Shown: one piece after another, positions 1 to 6,627 of the stretch
Numbering within the stretch: position 1 is the first letter of the stretch
Layout: each line of letters begins with the position of its first letter
Source: Gammaproteobacteria bacterium
GTDB taxonomy: Bacteria; Pseudomonadota; Gammaproteobacteria; Pseudomonadales; Azotimanducaceae
Length of the DNA: 6,628 bases
Assembly (NCBI GenBank): GCA_018667205.1
Contig: JABIVN010000263.1
Coordinates: 1 to 6,628, forward strand
Direction: 5' to 3'
Made by a program: the position numbers and the translations under genes
The notes under the pieces: model-generated
What the model was told of the DNA's origin: nothing
What the model saw: the letters and a program-made list of their open reading frames with translations, nothing else
The model's database searches: none

Positions 1-430
1 GGTTTGTGTAAGCATGCGGCATCAATCCAGTCGACTGGGACATGAGATGCTTCAAGCTGATTTGACCGCCGTAACCCGGCTTTTTGAACTTTACATGCGC
101 CAAACTGGGTTTTAGGGGCATTTGCCAGGTAAGCGGGGATTCCTCAACCAGGATCGAAGCAGCTGCAGAAGCGAACGTTTTGGATAAAGAAGCGATTCGA
201 AAAAGCGTTTCGTCTGTCACCAGCTCAGCAGCTCCCTCGGTTCTGACTCCGTAAACCTTCTGCAGAACAACCCTGCCACTTTCAACAATTACCAGAGCGC
301 CACCAGGCGACTGATTAACGAGCGGTGATACATAGTCCGACTCAAATTTCGCGGCAAAACCATCGCTATGCGCGGCATGTGGCAACAGCGCAAAGACCAA
401 AGACCAAAACAGAAGGTGGATGCGCTTCAA
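1..430 (-). CDS. Exported serine hydrolase, class C beta-lactamase/PBP-like family (partial, 3' end off the left edge)
   Basis: The minus strand is open from a TTG at 430 to the window edge, giving 143 residues without a stop; the upstream in-frame stop is TAA at 470-472. The family hydrolyses or transfers acyl groups through an active-site serine, on substrates from beta-lactams to peptides and esters. Seen: residues 1-22 form a signal peptide (Lys-Arg, then a hydrophobic stretch, cleavage near HAA-HS or AHS-DG). GGALVIVESGRVVLQKVYG at about 43-61 is the usual opening beta strands. FRIASLSKTF carries the SxxK nucleophile/base pair at Ser81 and Lys84. ISLKHLMSQSTGL near 124-136 corresponds to the family's 'LLTHTSGL' segment. 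No ATG or GTG is in frame before the signal peptide, so TTG is the best start, with a weak GAG about 8 bases upstream. The catalytic Tyr and the later KTG-type motif lie beyond the edge, so substrate cannot be predicted. True AmpC, an esterase or a peptidase are all possible. The family call is firm; the exact start is less so. Confidence 0.85.
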   Translation of the reverse strand, partial: MKRIHLLFWSLVFALLPHAAHSDGFAAKFESDYVSPLVNQSPGGALVIVESGRVVLQKVYGVRTEGAAELVTDETLFRIASLSKTFASAAASILVEESPLTWQMPLKPSLAHVKFKKPGYGGQISLKHLMSQSTGLMPHAYTN

Positions 431-483
431 ACAGCTATCTCGACTAACAATATTATTGTGGTGAAAAACTTACAAATTATTAA

Positions 484-511
484 TCTATAGTAAATTAATA
501 TTTACTATAGA
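484..511. promoter_or_regulatory. Perfect 12-bp inverted repeat in divergent intergenic region, candidate operator
   Basis: The arms TCTATAGTAAAT (484-495) and ATTTACTATAGA (500-511) are exact reverse complements around a TAAT spacer. The dyad lies 53 bases from the TTG start of the hydrolase and 51 bases from the ATG of the small membrane protein, so it is almost centred between the divergent starts. Each arm contains TATAGT/ACTATA, which resembles a -10 element on either strand, but I could not place a convincing -35 box for either direction. A dimeric repressor or activator site controlling both directions is the natural inference. The regulator family is not recognisable from the site. 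There is no T-run after the repeat, so a rho-independent terminator is unlikely. Confidence 0.5.
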
Positions 512-562
512 CAATGAAAATCACGTTAAACTAGCCCATCGGCAACACTGGCTTAAGGAATT

Positions 563-688
563 ATGGCACTCATCGTATTTGGCATTGGGTTTGGTCTTTT
601 AATGGGCTTAGGCCTTTTTCTGCTGGTGATATATCCCGCCATTAAAGAACGAAAACAAGAACAGTCGGACAATCGTGACGACCCGTAA
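563..688 (+). CDS. Small single-span membrane protein, 41 aa, unknown function
   Basis: This 41-codon frame starts at ATG 563, preceded by AAGGA at 555-559; the spacing of only 3 bases is tight. Residues 1-25 are almost entirely hydrophobic and glycine-rich (MALIVFGIGFGLLMGLGLF and on), ending in a Tyr-Pro; the remaining 16 residues are hydrophilic and charged (KERKQEQSDNRDDP). This is typical of a small inner-membrane protein with one helix and a cytoplasmic tail. The next gene starts inside its last codons with a 14-base overlap, suggesting coupled translation. An internal Met14 (602) is a poorer start because it would remove half the helix. I recognise no family. The size and topology recall CcmD-like small membrane adaptors, but there is no sequence motif to support such a role. 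Support is the start signal, amphipathic layout and coupling to the following frame. Confidence 0.55.
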   Translation: MALIVFGIGFGLLMGLGLFLLVIYPAIKERKQEQSDNRDDP

Positions 689-989
689 CTTTAGTCTTCG
701 GGAAACCTGGGAAAGAGGTTGTCGGGGCGCGGCGCTTTTACCCGAGGATATGAAACGGTTTGTCGCTTTGGCAAGAAGTCGTTTCCATACCTTTCAGATG
801 GGCATCAGTCACGCTCAGGGACAGCCTTCAGATCAACAACTGCTGGGGCTCATTCGGGGTCTTGCCACTGAATTGAATGACCATCCCGGCCTGAAAAAAG
901 TCTGGCTACGGATGCCAATCAGCCAGAATGAGGTTGGAAGTCAGGTCAGACTGCAACTGGAAAAACTCGAGCAGCGGGTGGTCCATTGA
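675..989 (+). CDS. Hypothetical protein, 104 aa, GTG start, coupled to the preceding small membrane protein
   Basis: The frame opens after a TGA at 627-629 and its first usual start codon is GTG at 675, 14 bases inside the preceding gene; it ends with TGA at 987-989. A weak CGGA lies 5 bases before the GTG. The only other early start, ATG at 750 (Met26), has a GAGG too close (2 bases) and would give a 79-residue product. The protein is soluble, basic and probably mostly helical, with no signal peptide, membrane span or cysteine pair; its only cysteine is Cys16. The middle and C-terminal part (LLGLIRGLATELNDHPGLKK, then a Gln/Glu/Leu-rich end with LQLEKLEQRV) looks like packed or coiled helices. 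I do not recognise a family. Overlap with the membrane protein suggests that the two are co-expressed and may act together; this is inference. It converges on the ccm cluster and so is not part of it transcriptionally. Confidence 0.65.
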   Translation: MTTRNFSLRETWERGCRGAALLPEDMKRFVALARSRFHTFQMGISHAQGQPSDQQLLGLIRGLATELNDHPGLKKVWLRMPISQNEVGSQVRLQLEKLEQRVVH

Positions 990-1069
990 ACCTGCAAACG
1001 GATCTCCTGACCAATATACACATGACGGCTACAGTGCTCTCATCTAGGGCTACACTGCGGCCCTGCTAA

Positions 1070-2293
1070 TTACAGTGGTTCCGTAATGCTGAGCGACAGC
1101 GGCGGTATCTCGCCGGTAAGATCTAAAGCACTGGACCGAGCTTCATAATCACCCGCCGCGGGCGTCACTTGCCCGGAAGCCGATACGCGGGCTATGACCA
1201 CTACCTGGTCAAAGTTCGCGAGGCCCATACCTGGCATCATCGCCATAGACTCGTCTAACCTGATGACCATCGGCAGTTGATCCAGCCGTACACGCTGCAC
1301 AGCCAGTGGCGCCGGAGGGCCATTCACTGCTCGGGCATACACGAACACAGCCGAACCGGGCGGCAAATCCACCGAAGCAGCTGCCGTCACTTTCACATTC
1401 AGCGCTCGGCCTGGCATTTGCGCTGCAGCATTGGCCTGCGTTCCTTCCGCCCCCCCTGCATCTGTTATACCCGCCTGAGTCTTAAGCCGGGCGATCGCGG
1501 ACTCCAGCAGTTCCGCCCGAACGCCAGTAACACCTGTTTGTAGCGCCATGTTTAACCAGGACAATGCCAACGGAATATCACCTTCTGTCGCCGCTGCGAT
1601 TCCAAGCAACTCCAGCATTGTCGTGTCCTGCGGATTAGCTTGCAGCGCCTTGTCCACAGCCTTCGACACCCGAGAGGTGAATTTTCTTTCATCGAGCACA
1701 TACAGAACTTCTGCCTGCTGAGACAAAAGGCCAGGGTCGCCTGGGAAATATTCGATTAGTTTGTCGTACGCTGGGGCGGCCTTCTCATAGTCGCCAAGGT
1801 TCACATAACCTCTCGCTAGCAAAAAGAGTGTATCCATGTCATCGGGTTGCTGTGCCACCCGATCTTCGACCTGTTGAATAAAGTCTCGGTACCCGGCCGG
1901 ATCTGAAGGATCGCTTTCCTGCATTGCCTGGGTAAAACTAACATCCTGAAAAGCACCGCGACCAACGCCAAAGTCCGCATAAACGATCAACGCAAAGACC
2001 GGCACCAGCAAAGCCGCGGCGATGCTGTACCTGCGGTCACCGCCCAACCCCAGCGAAGACTCCTGATCACCTGCCGTATCAGACAAGAGCGCTTTTTTTG
2101 CCTCTAACTCAAGGGCAGCAACCTCTTCAGAGTGCCCGGCCACCTTAAGGTCATTGATCCGTTCGAGGTACAGCGACAGGTTGATATCTGCTCGCTGATC
2201 CCTGTACGTCCGGGAACGCCCAAGTAACAGCGGCGCAAGAATAAAAGCACTGCCGATCAGCCCAAGCAGGATTGCAATCAACCAGAACATCAT
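1070..2293 (-). CDS. ccmI: Cytochrome c maturation protein CcmI (CycH-like, TPR), apocytochrome chaperone
   Basis: CcmI binds the C-terminal part of apocytochrome c and hands it to the CcmF/CcmH haem ligation complex at the periplasmic face of the inner membrane. The 407-residue layout fits the family: membrane helix at about 3-22, a cytoplasmic helical loop (RDQRADINLSLYLERINDLK near 31-50, the conserved leucine-zipper-like stretch), a second helix at about 90-108, then a periplasmic TPR region at roughly 150-270 (for example LFLLARGYVNLGDYEKA at 156-172), an Ala/Gly-rich linker near 275-293, and a beta-rich C-terminal domain at about 296-405. The start is an ATGATG: the first ATG at 2293 forms an ATGA overlap with the ccmH stop and has AGAGGG 6 bases upstream. 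It is a gene separate from ccmH, unlike E. coli where CcmH carries this TPR part as a C-terminal fusion. It is the last gene of the cluster in this direction. Confidence 0.95.
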   Translation of the reverse strand: MMFWLIAILLGLIGSAFILAPLLLGRSRTYRDQRADINLSLYLERINDLKVAGHSEEVAALELEAKKALLSDTAGDQESSLGLGGDRRYSIAAALLVPVFALIVYADFGVGRGAFQDVSFTQAMQESDPSDPAGYRDFIQQVEDRVAQQPDDMDTLFLLARGYVNLGDYEKAAPAYDKLIEYFPGDPGLLSQQAEVLYVLDERKFTSRVSKAVDKALQANPQDTTMLELLGIAAATEGDIPLALSWLNMALQTGVTGVRAELLESAIARLKTQAGITDAGGAEGTQANAAAQMPGRALNVKVTAAASVDLPPGSAVFVYARAVNGPPAPLAVQRVRLDQLPMVIRLDESMAMMPGMGLANFDQVVVIARVSASGQVTPAAGDYEARSSALDLTGEIPPLSLSITEPL

Positions 2294-2739
2294 GAGTCGC
2301 CCTCTACAAAAAGTTTATCCAGGCGCGCCTGTTCATCTGAACTGATCTCTAACACTTTGGGTTTCGCCCGAGCCAGCCTGAACCATGCAATCGCTGCAAG
2401 CATCAGGAGTAGTAATGGGCCGAGCCACAAAACCAGTGTGCCTCCACCTAATCTCGGTCGATACAGAATAAAGTCACCATAACGCTCGTACATAAACGAC
2501 AGGATCTCGTCGTCGGTATCGCCATCTAACAGCATTCTGTGAACTTCCCTGCGCAGGTCCTGCGCGATCATCGCATCTGATCCCGCAAGATTGGTATTCA
2601 AACACTGCGGACAGCGTAACTCATCGATCAGGCCGTTGTAGCGTTGTTGTAACTGTTCGTCCGGAAACGGATAGGCATCAATCGCGGCAAAGCAATTGAC
2701 CGAGGTCACTAACATGATGGCCATGAGCACTCTAACCAT
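2290..2739 (-). CDS. ccmH: Cytochrome c maturation thiol-oxidoreductase CcmH (short, CcmL/CycL-type)
   Basis: CcmH is a membrane-anchored periplasmic thiol protein that works with CcmG to reduce or hold the CxxCH cysteines of apocytochrome c before haem ligation. The 149-residue protein has a signal peptide at about 1-19, the diagnostic LRCPQC motif (Cys43, Cys46) in a three-helix domain (about 25-95, including SFMYERYGDFILYRP at 81-95), one membrane helix at about 101-120, and a short charged cytoplasmic tail. This matches the N-terminal half of E. coli CcmH, with the TPR half encoded by the adjacent ccmI. The ATG at 2739 lies 8 bases inside ccmG and has AGGGGA 6 bases upstream (2751-2746), which favours it over the internal Met6. 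Cys16 in the signal peptide is not in a lipobox (SVNC), so I do not call it a lipoprotein. Confidence 0.96.
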   Translation of the reverse strand: MVRVLMAIMLVTSVNCFAAIDAYPFPDEQLQQRYNGLIDELRCPQCLNTNLAGSDAMIAQDLRREVHRMLLDGDTDDEILSFMYERYGDFILYRPRLGGGTLVLWLGPLLLLMLAAIAWFRLARAKPKVLEISSDEQARLDKLFVEGDS

Positions 2740-3280
2740 CGGACATCCCCTGCAGGTGTTCCACGACAGGCAATAATGTTTGCCGCCAGACCTCAGGTGT
2801 CACGGGTCCTACATGTCTGAACCTAATAACGCCGTTTGCATCCAACACAAAAGTCTCCGGCGCGCCGTAGACACCAAGATCGATTGCCAGCGTTCCCTTG
2901 TCATCAACGATGCTGAATTCATAAGGGTTTTCATGCCGAGCGAGCCAGTTGAGCGCTTTCGCGTTCTCGTCGTTGTAATTAACCCCGTAGAGCGGCACAT
3001 CTGTTTCGCGACTGATTCGCAGCAGTTCTGGGTGCTCAATAAGGCAGTTGAAACACCAGGTCGCCCAGACATTAACCAGGCTTACCTCACCGGATATATC
3101 CGCTATGGTTCTTAACCGGCCAGGCTGTCGCAGATCCTCTAGCTCAAACTTCGGAAACGGTTTGTCAATCAAGACTGACGGCAGCAGGCGTGGGTCCTTT
3201 AACCCAAACCCTAACGCCAGGAAAACCACCATCAACGCAAAAACACCCAGCGGTATCAGCAAGCTTTTGTTGAAAGTCAT
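2732..3280 (-). CDS. ccmG: Thioredoxin-like thiol:disulfide oxidoreductase CcmG (DsbE) with CFNC active site
   Basis: CcmG is a membrane-anchored periplasmic thioredoxin-fold reductant, fed electrons by DsbD/CcdA-type proteins, that reduces apocytochrome c or CcmH. In this 182-residue protein, the uncleaved N-terminal helix is at about 7-27. PFPKFELEDL at 41-50 is the family's entry to the fold. The active site NVWATWCFNC has Cys76 and Cys79. The family-specific acidic insertion appears as GVNYNDENAKALNWL at 99-113. GVYGAPETF at 137-145 contains the cis-proline loop (Pro141). The dipeptide between the cysteines is Phe-Asn instead of the Pro-Thr, Pro-Ser or Val-Pro I know from studied CcmG proteins. 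The start ATG overlaps the ccmF stop as ATGA. The ribosome binding site is weak (GGAA), so coupled translation from ccmF is likely. Confidence 0.96.
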   Translation of the reverse strand: MTFNKSLLIPLGVFALMVVFLALGFGLKDPRLLPSVLIDKPFPKFELEDLRQPGRLRTIADISGEVSLVNVWATWCFNCLIEHPELLRISRETDVPLYGVNYNDENAKALNWLARHENPYEFSIVDDKGTLAIDLGVYGAPETFVLDANGVIRFRHVGPVTPEVWRQTLLPVVEHLQGMSDG

Positions 3281-5220
3281 GCCACGGTTCCGACCAAAGG
3301 ACGACCAGCCACTTCCCTTATCCGCCGATATCGCTTGTCAAGGAGTGTAACAAGTCCCCCCACTGCAACCAGCAAACCGCCTAACCAGATCCAACGCACA
3401 AAAGGCTTCACATGAATCCGAACTGCCCAGGCGTTCTCGCCGACATTTTCACCCAGCGCCACATAAACATCCCGCAGTAGCCCGGGATCCATATCAGCTT
3501 CTGTCATGACATTCTGACCAACCGAATAAACCCGTTTTTCAGGACGCAGATTTGCCACAAATTCACCATCACGGGTCACATTGAACGTTGCCTGGTCAGC
3601 CAAATAGTTAGGCCCCCGCACCTTCTGTACACCTTCAAATATGAACTCATATCCCGCAAGGTCGATAGAATCTCCCGGATTCATTCTCACATCTCGACCT
3701 TCAGAATAAGTGGTCGTCACCACAACGCCCAGAATTGCAACAGCAATCCCCGTGTGGGCCAGCATCATACCCAGTTGCGATGCAGACCTAATGGATCCAG
3801 CCTGCCACCAATGTCGCGCGAGCAAAACCAGAATCCACACTGCCAGCGTCTCAACGCCGATGGTAATGAAATTGATACCCGCTGCCACTACGTAGGTCAC
3901 GAGGGAAATAACGATAGGGGTCGCCAGTAAAAACGGCCAATGCTGTCGTATCAAAATGTCACCCGATGTCCTGCGCCAACGCGAGAAGGGACTGACCGCC
4001 ATCGCGACAAACAACAAGCATACGATCGGTACAAACACCCGATTAAAATACGGTGGTCCTACTGAGATTTTTTTACCATCCGTCATGACTTCATACAACA
4101 GGGGGTATAGCGTCCCCAGGAGTACCGAGGCTGTTGCTACCACTAACAGCAGGTTATTAGTTAACACCATGGCCTCGCGAGAAGTCCATTCAAACTGGGC
4201 ATCGCTTCTTATGCCCGATGCTTTCCATGCATACAAGGCCAACGAACCGCCAATAACCAGAATCAGGAACACCAGAATGAAAACACCGCGAGTTGGGTCC
4301 ACCGCAAAAGCATGAACCGAGGTCAACACACCTGAACGAACCAAAAAAGCGCCAAGCAGACTCAGCGAGAATGTCGATATGGCCAGCAGTACTGTCCAAC
4401 TTTTGAAAACACCCCGTTTTTCACTAGCCGCCAGTGAATGAATCAGTGCAGTACCCACTAACCATGGCATAAATGACGCATTCTCGACCGCATCCCAGAA
4501 CCACCAGCCGCCCCAGCCAAGTTCATAGTATGCCCACCAGCTTCCCAGCGTTATGCCGATCGTCAAAAAAGCCCAAGCTGCATTGGTCCAAGGTCTGGAC
4601 CACCTGGCCCAGGCCGCATCAAGACGACCGGTTGTCAATGTCGCAATCGCCAGCGCAAAGGGCACAGCAAACCCCACGTAACCCATATATAGCATCGGCG
4701 GGTGAACGATTAACCCGAAGTCCTGTAACAACGGGTTCAAATCGGCTCCGTCCGCGGGATAAAATGGCAGGTTTCGATCAAACGGGTTTGAAGTAAACAA
4801 CAGGAAACTAGCAAACCCCGCGCACAATAGACCCAACACGGAAAGAACTCTGGCCTTCATATCAAAGGTCAAACCACGACTGAATATGGCAACCGCCAGC
4901 GTCCAGCCAGACGCTATTAACGTCCAGAGTAAAAACGAACCTTCATGGGCACCCCATACCGCAGAGACCTTGTAATGCATTGGTAATGCGCTGTTTGAAT
5001 TATTCGCGACGTATGCAACCGAGAAGTCATCCTGGGTAAATGAATACACCAGACAACCGAAGCTGAAGGCCAGCAGGACAAACAGACCGGTCGCTATTGA
5101 CGATCCTGTTTGCATAAGAAGCGCATCACGCCGATAGACCCCCAGCGCCGGCAGGATCGCAAGCGCCACGCTCAATCCAAGAGCCAGTATTAAGGAAAAA
5201 TGACCAAATTCGGGAATCAT
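3277..5220 (-). CDS. ccmF: Haem lyase CcmF, cytochrome c haem ligation core subunit
   Basis: CcmF is the large inner-membrane component that takes haem from holo-CcmE and attaches it to apocytochrome c with CcmH and CcmI. The 647 residues match the E. coli length class and contain many hydrophobic helices. The tryptophan-rich WWD haem-handling motif is at 235-247 (GWGGWWFWDAVEN), followed by ASFMPWL. Histidines proposed as haem ligands fall at H173 (IVHPPMLYMG), H261 (IHSLAASEKRG), H303 (SVHAF) and H489 (MLAHTG), the first three at the same numbers as in E. coli and the last two residues earlier. The large periplasmic region near 505-605 precedes the last helix at about 609-627. Usual members read DPVEN where this one reads DAVEN. 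The start at 5220 forms an ATGA overlap with ccmE, with AAGG about 10 bases upstream. Confidence 0.97.
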   Translation of the reverse strand: MIPEFGHFSLILALGLSVALAILPALGVYRRDALLMQTGSSIATGLFVLLAFSFGCLVYSFTQDDFSVAYVANNSNSALPMHYKVSAVWGAHEGSFLLWTLIASGWTLAVAIFSRGLTFDMKARVLSVLGLLCAGFASFLLFTSNPFDRNLPFYPADGADLNPLLQDFGLIVHPPMLYMGYVGFAVPFALAIATLTTGRLDAAWARWSRPWTNAAWAFLTIGITLGSWWAYYELGWGGWWFWDAVENASFMPWLVGTALIHSLAASEKRGVFKSWTVLLAISTFSLSLLGAFLVRSGVLTSVHAFAVDPTRGVFILVFLILVIGGSLALYAWKASGIRSDAQFEWTSREAMVLTNNLLLVVATASVLLGTLYPLLYEVMTDGKKISVGPPYFNRVFVPIVCLLFVAMAVSPFSRWRRTSGDILIRQHWPFLLATPIVISLVTYVVAAGINFITIGVETLAVWILVLLARHWWQAGSIRSASQLGMMLAHTGIAVAILGVVVTTTYSEGRDVRMNPGDSIDLAGYEFIFEGVQKVRGPNYLADQATFNVTRDGEFVANLRPEKRVYSVGQNVMTEADMDPGLLRDVYVALGENVGENAWAVRIHVKPFVRWIWLGGLLVAVGGLVTLLDKRYRRIREVAGRPLVGTVA

Positions 5221-5699
5221 TCGTAACCAGCCTTATCCAGCATATTCGCGTTTGGCTGGTTCGCAGCCTTTAAAGCATCCGCAACTTCTGGTGGCATATA
5301 GTTTTCATCATGTTTGGCCAAGACTTCTTCTGCTACAAATAAGCCTTCGTCGTTTAATTGCCCAAGCGCAATGACGCCCTGCCCTTCGCGGAACATATCG
5401 GGCAGGATTCCTTCGAACTCGACCTTAACTTGTGCAGACTTCAGGTCACTGATAACGAAGCTCATGCCAAGTCCTTCCTCGTAACGGATCACGCTATCGT
5501 CCAGCACCATGCCACCCGCTCGAATCGTCTTCCCGACCGGGGCTTCACCTTTAACGATCTGTTCCGGGGAATAAAACAGGTTAATGTTTTCATTAAGCGC
5601 AAACAGCGTGAAGGTCGTCGCACCGGCTGCCGCGCAGACAATGAAAACAATGATCAATAGCCGATTACGACGATGATTTTTCATACGACCGAACTTCAT
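5217..5699 (-). CDS. ccmE: Periplasmic haem chaperone CcmE
   Basis: CcmE covalently binds haem delivered by CcmC/CcmD (released by CcmAB ATP hydrolysis) and passes it to CcmF. The 160-residue protein starts with a basic cytoplasmic tail (MKFGRMKNHRRNR), has a membrane anchor at about 14-35, and then an OB-fold beta barrel from about 42 to 128. The haem-binding segment LAKHDENYMPPEV places His130 as the covalent haem attachment residue and Tyr134 as the axial ligand, the same numbers as E. coli. The flexible C-terminal tail after 140 is polar. The ATG at 5699 overlaps the ccmD stop as ATGA and has AAGGA at 5710-5706, 6 bases upstream, the best ribosome binding site in the cluster, consistent with a need for more chaperone. 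It is preferred over the internal Met6. Confidence 0.97.
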   Translation of the reverse strand: MKFGRMKNHRRNRLLIIVFIVCAAAGATTFTLFALNENINLFYSPEQIVKGEAPVGKTIRAGGMVLDDSVIRYEEGLGMSFVISDLKSAQVKVEFEGILPDMFREGQGVIALGQLNDEGLFVAEEVLAKHDENYMPPEVADALKAANQPNANMLDKAGYE

Positions 5700-5893
5700 G
5701 GCTGATCCTTCGAGTTTCGATTATTCATAACTTTTAACATCGCGCTTTTTGTCTCTCTAATAATTTTCCTGCGGGCCATCATTGGCCACAGGATGTTCGC
5801 AGCCAGGATAACCAGCGTTAAACCATAGGCCGCCCAGATGTAGACTCCCTGACCATCCATGTAGAAAAAAGCAGATAAACTTTCGAATCTCAT
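5696..5893 (-). CDS. ccmD: Small haem exporter adaptor CcmD
   Basis: CcmD is a small single-span protein that stabilises CcmC with haem-loaded CcmE and is needed to release holo-CcmE. The real gene is 65 residues starting at ATG 5893. MRFESLSAFFYMDGQGVYIW is the classic CcmD opening (FxSxxAFxxMxGxGxYVW), followed by a membrane helix at about 18-38 and a basic cytoplasmic tail (MARRKIIRETKS, then NNRNSKDQP). The same frame stays open upstream to 6094, but that extra part lies antisense-free inside ccmC in another frame, has no CcmD resemblance and would make a 132-residue protein, so it is a shadow. The chosen start gives an ATGA overlap with ccmC. No strong Shine-Dalgarno is visible before it, so translation is probably coupled to ccmC. 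Confidence 0.93.
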   Translation of the reverse strand: MRFESLSAFFYMDGQGVYIWAAYGLTLVILAANILWPMMARRKIIRETKSAMLKVMNNRNSKDQP

Positions 5894-6627
5894 CGGACAG
5901 CCAACCACTGTTTGACCCAATCGGTATTTTTTTCCCTTACCAGTATCTCGTTCCTGATCCTCATGACACATACCGCAAAGAAAAACAGGTAATAGGCAAC
6001 CACCATTACCAGCAAGGGCAACCACATTTCCATTGGCATTGACGGCTTTTCCGTTAGTGAAAAGCTGGCTGGTTGGTGCAAGGTATACCACCATTCCACA
6101 GAAAATTTGATCACTGGAAGATTAACAACACCGACTAGCGCCAAAATCGCGCAGGCTCTACCAGCCCCTGCCTGTCGTTCCATTGCCGAGCGCAGGGCGA
6201 TAACGCCTATATACAGGAAGAACAACACTAATGTGGAGGTCAGCCTTGCGTCCCAAACCCACCAGGCACCCCAAGTCGGTTTACCCCAGATAGCCCCCGT
6301 CACCAACGCAAGAAAGGTGATGGACGCGCCAAGCGGCGCGATACACTTCACCGCTGCATCAGCCAGCTTGATTCTCCAGATCAGGAATACTGCCGCTGCT
6401 ACCGCCATCATGACATACGCTGATTGTGCCAGAATCGCAGCCGGTACATGGATGTACATAATGCGGACACTATTACCTTGCTGGTAATCAGGCGGGACAA
6501 AAAGCAAGGCCCATACGGCACCGCCCGTCAACATCAGCACGGACAGCACCAATAATGGAACCTGCCAGCGCCCTGAAATCTCGAAAAATATCTTTGGCGA
6601 ACCAAGCCTGTGAAACCAGTTAAGCAT
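5890..6627 (-). CDS. ccmC: Haem transport/handling protein CcmC
   Basis: CcmC is the inner-membrane protein that presents haem to CcmE for covalent attachment at the periplasmic face. The 245-residue length equals that of E. coli CcmC. Six hydrophobic helices are visible (about 22-43, 58-84, 94-112, 130-147, 156-174, 203-224). The WWD motif is GAWWVWDARLT at 120-130, preceded by WGKPTW. The two haem-ligand histidines are His60 (IMYIHVPAA) and His184 (WWYTLHQP), as in E. coli. NLPVIKFSVEWW at 169-180 is the conserved lead into the second histidine. The ATG lies at 6627, one base from the window edge; MLNWFHRLGSPKIFF is a normal family N-terminus, so the gene looks complete, but its ribosome binding site and any upstream ccmB are outside the window. 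Confidence 0.97.
   Translation of the reverse strand: MLNWFHRLGSPKIFFEISGRWQVPLLVLSVLMLTGGAVWALLFVPPDYQQGNSVRIMYIHVPAAILAQSAYVMMAVAAAVFLIWRIKLADAAVKCIAPLGASITFLALVTGAIWGKPTWGAWWVWDARLTSTLVLFFLYIGVIALRSAMERQAGAGRACAILALVGVVNLPVIKFSVEWWYTLHQPASFSLTEKPSMPMEMWLPLLVMVVAYYLFFFAVCVMRIRNEILVREKNTDWVKQWLAVR

Noticed and set aside
391..410. Tandem CAAAGAC CAAAGAC CAAAAC in the signal-peptide part of the hydrolase gene, a 7-base unit that could shift frame on slippage.
   Set aside because: Only two full copies, far below what phase-variable repeats usually show; most likely chance.
456..483. TTGTGG (456-461) with TATTAA (478-483) at 16 bases spacing as a sigma70-like promoter for the plus-strand pair.
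   Set aside because: Both boxes are weak matches in an AT-rich stretch where such pairs occur by chance, so I did not list it as a feature.
1046..1064. Small hairpin AGGGC/GCCCT between the convergent ends at 989 and 1070, possible bidirectional terminator.
   Set aside because: The stem is only 5 pairs with a 9-base loop and there is no T-run on either strand; not enough for a terminator call.
1277..1543. Plus-strand open frames opposite ccmI, and similar ones opposite ccmG, ccmF, ccmE and ccmC.
   Set aside because: They lie antisense to firmly identified genes, have no ribosome binding sites or family resemblance, and read as low-complexity shadow translations.
2809..3072. An 87-codon minus-strand frame inside ccmG in another frame.
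   Set aside because: It is Ser/Thr/Arg-rich shadow coding within a clear CcmG gene.
5696..6094. A 132-codon minus-strand frame containing ccmD as its end.
   Set aside because: The upstream 67 codons sit inside ccmC in a different frame and show no family resemblance; the CcmD family start is at 5893, where it makes an ATGA overlap with ccmC.
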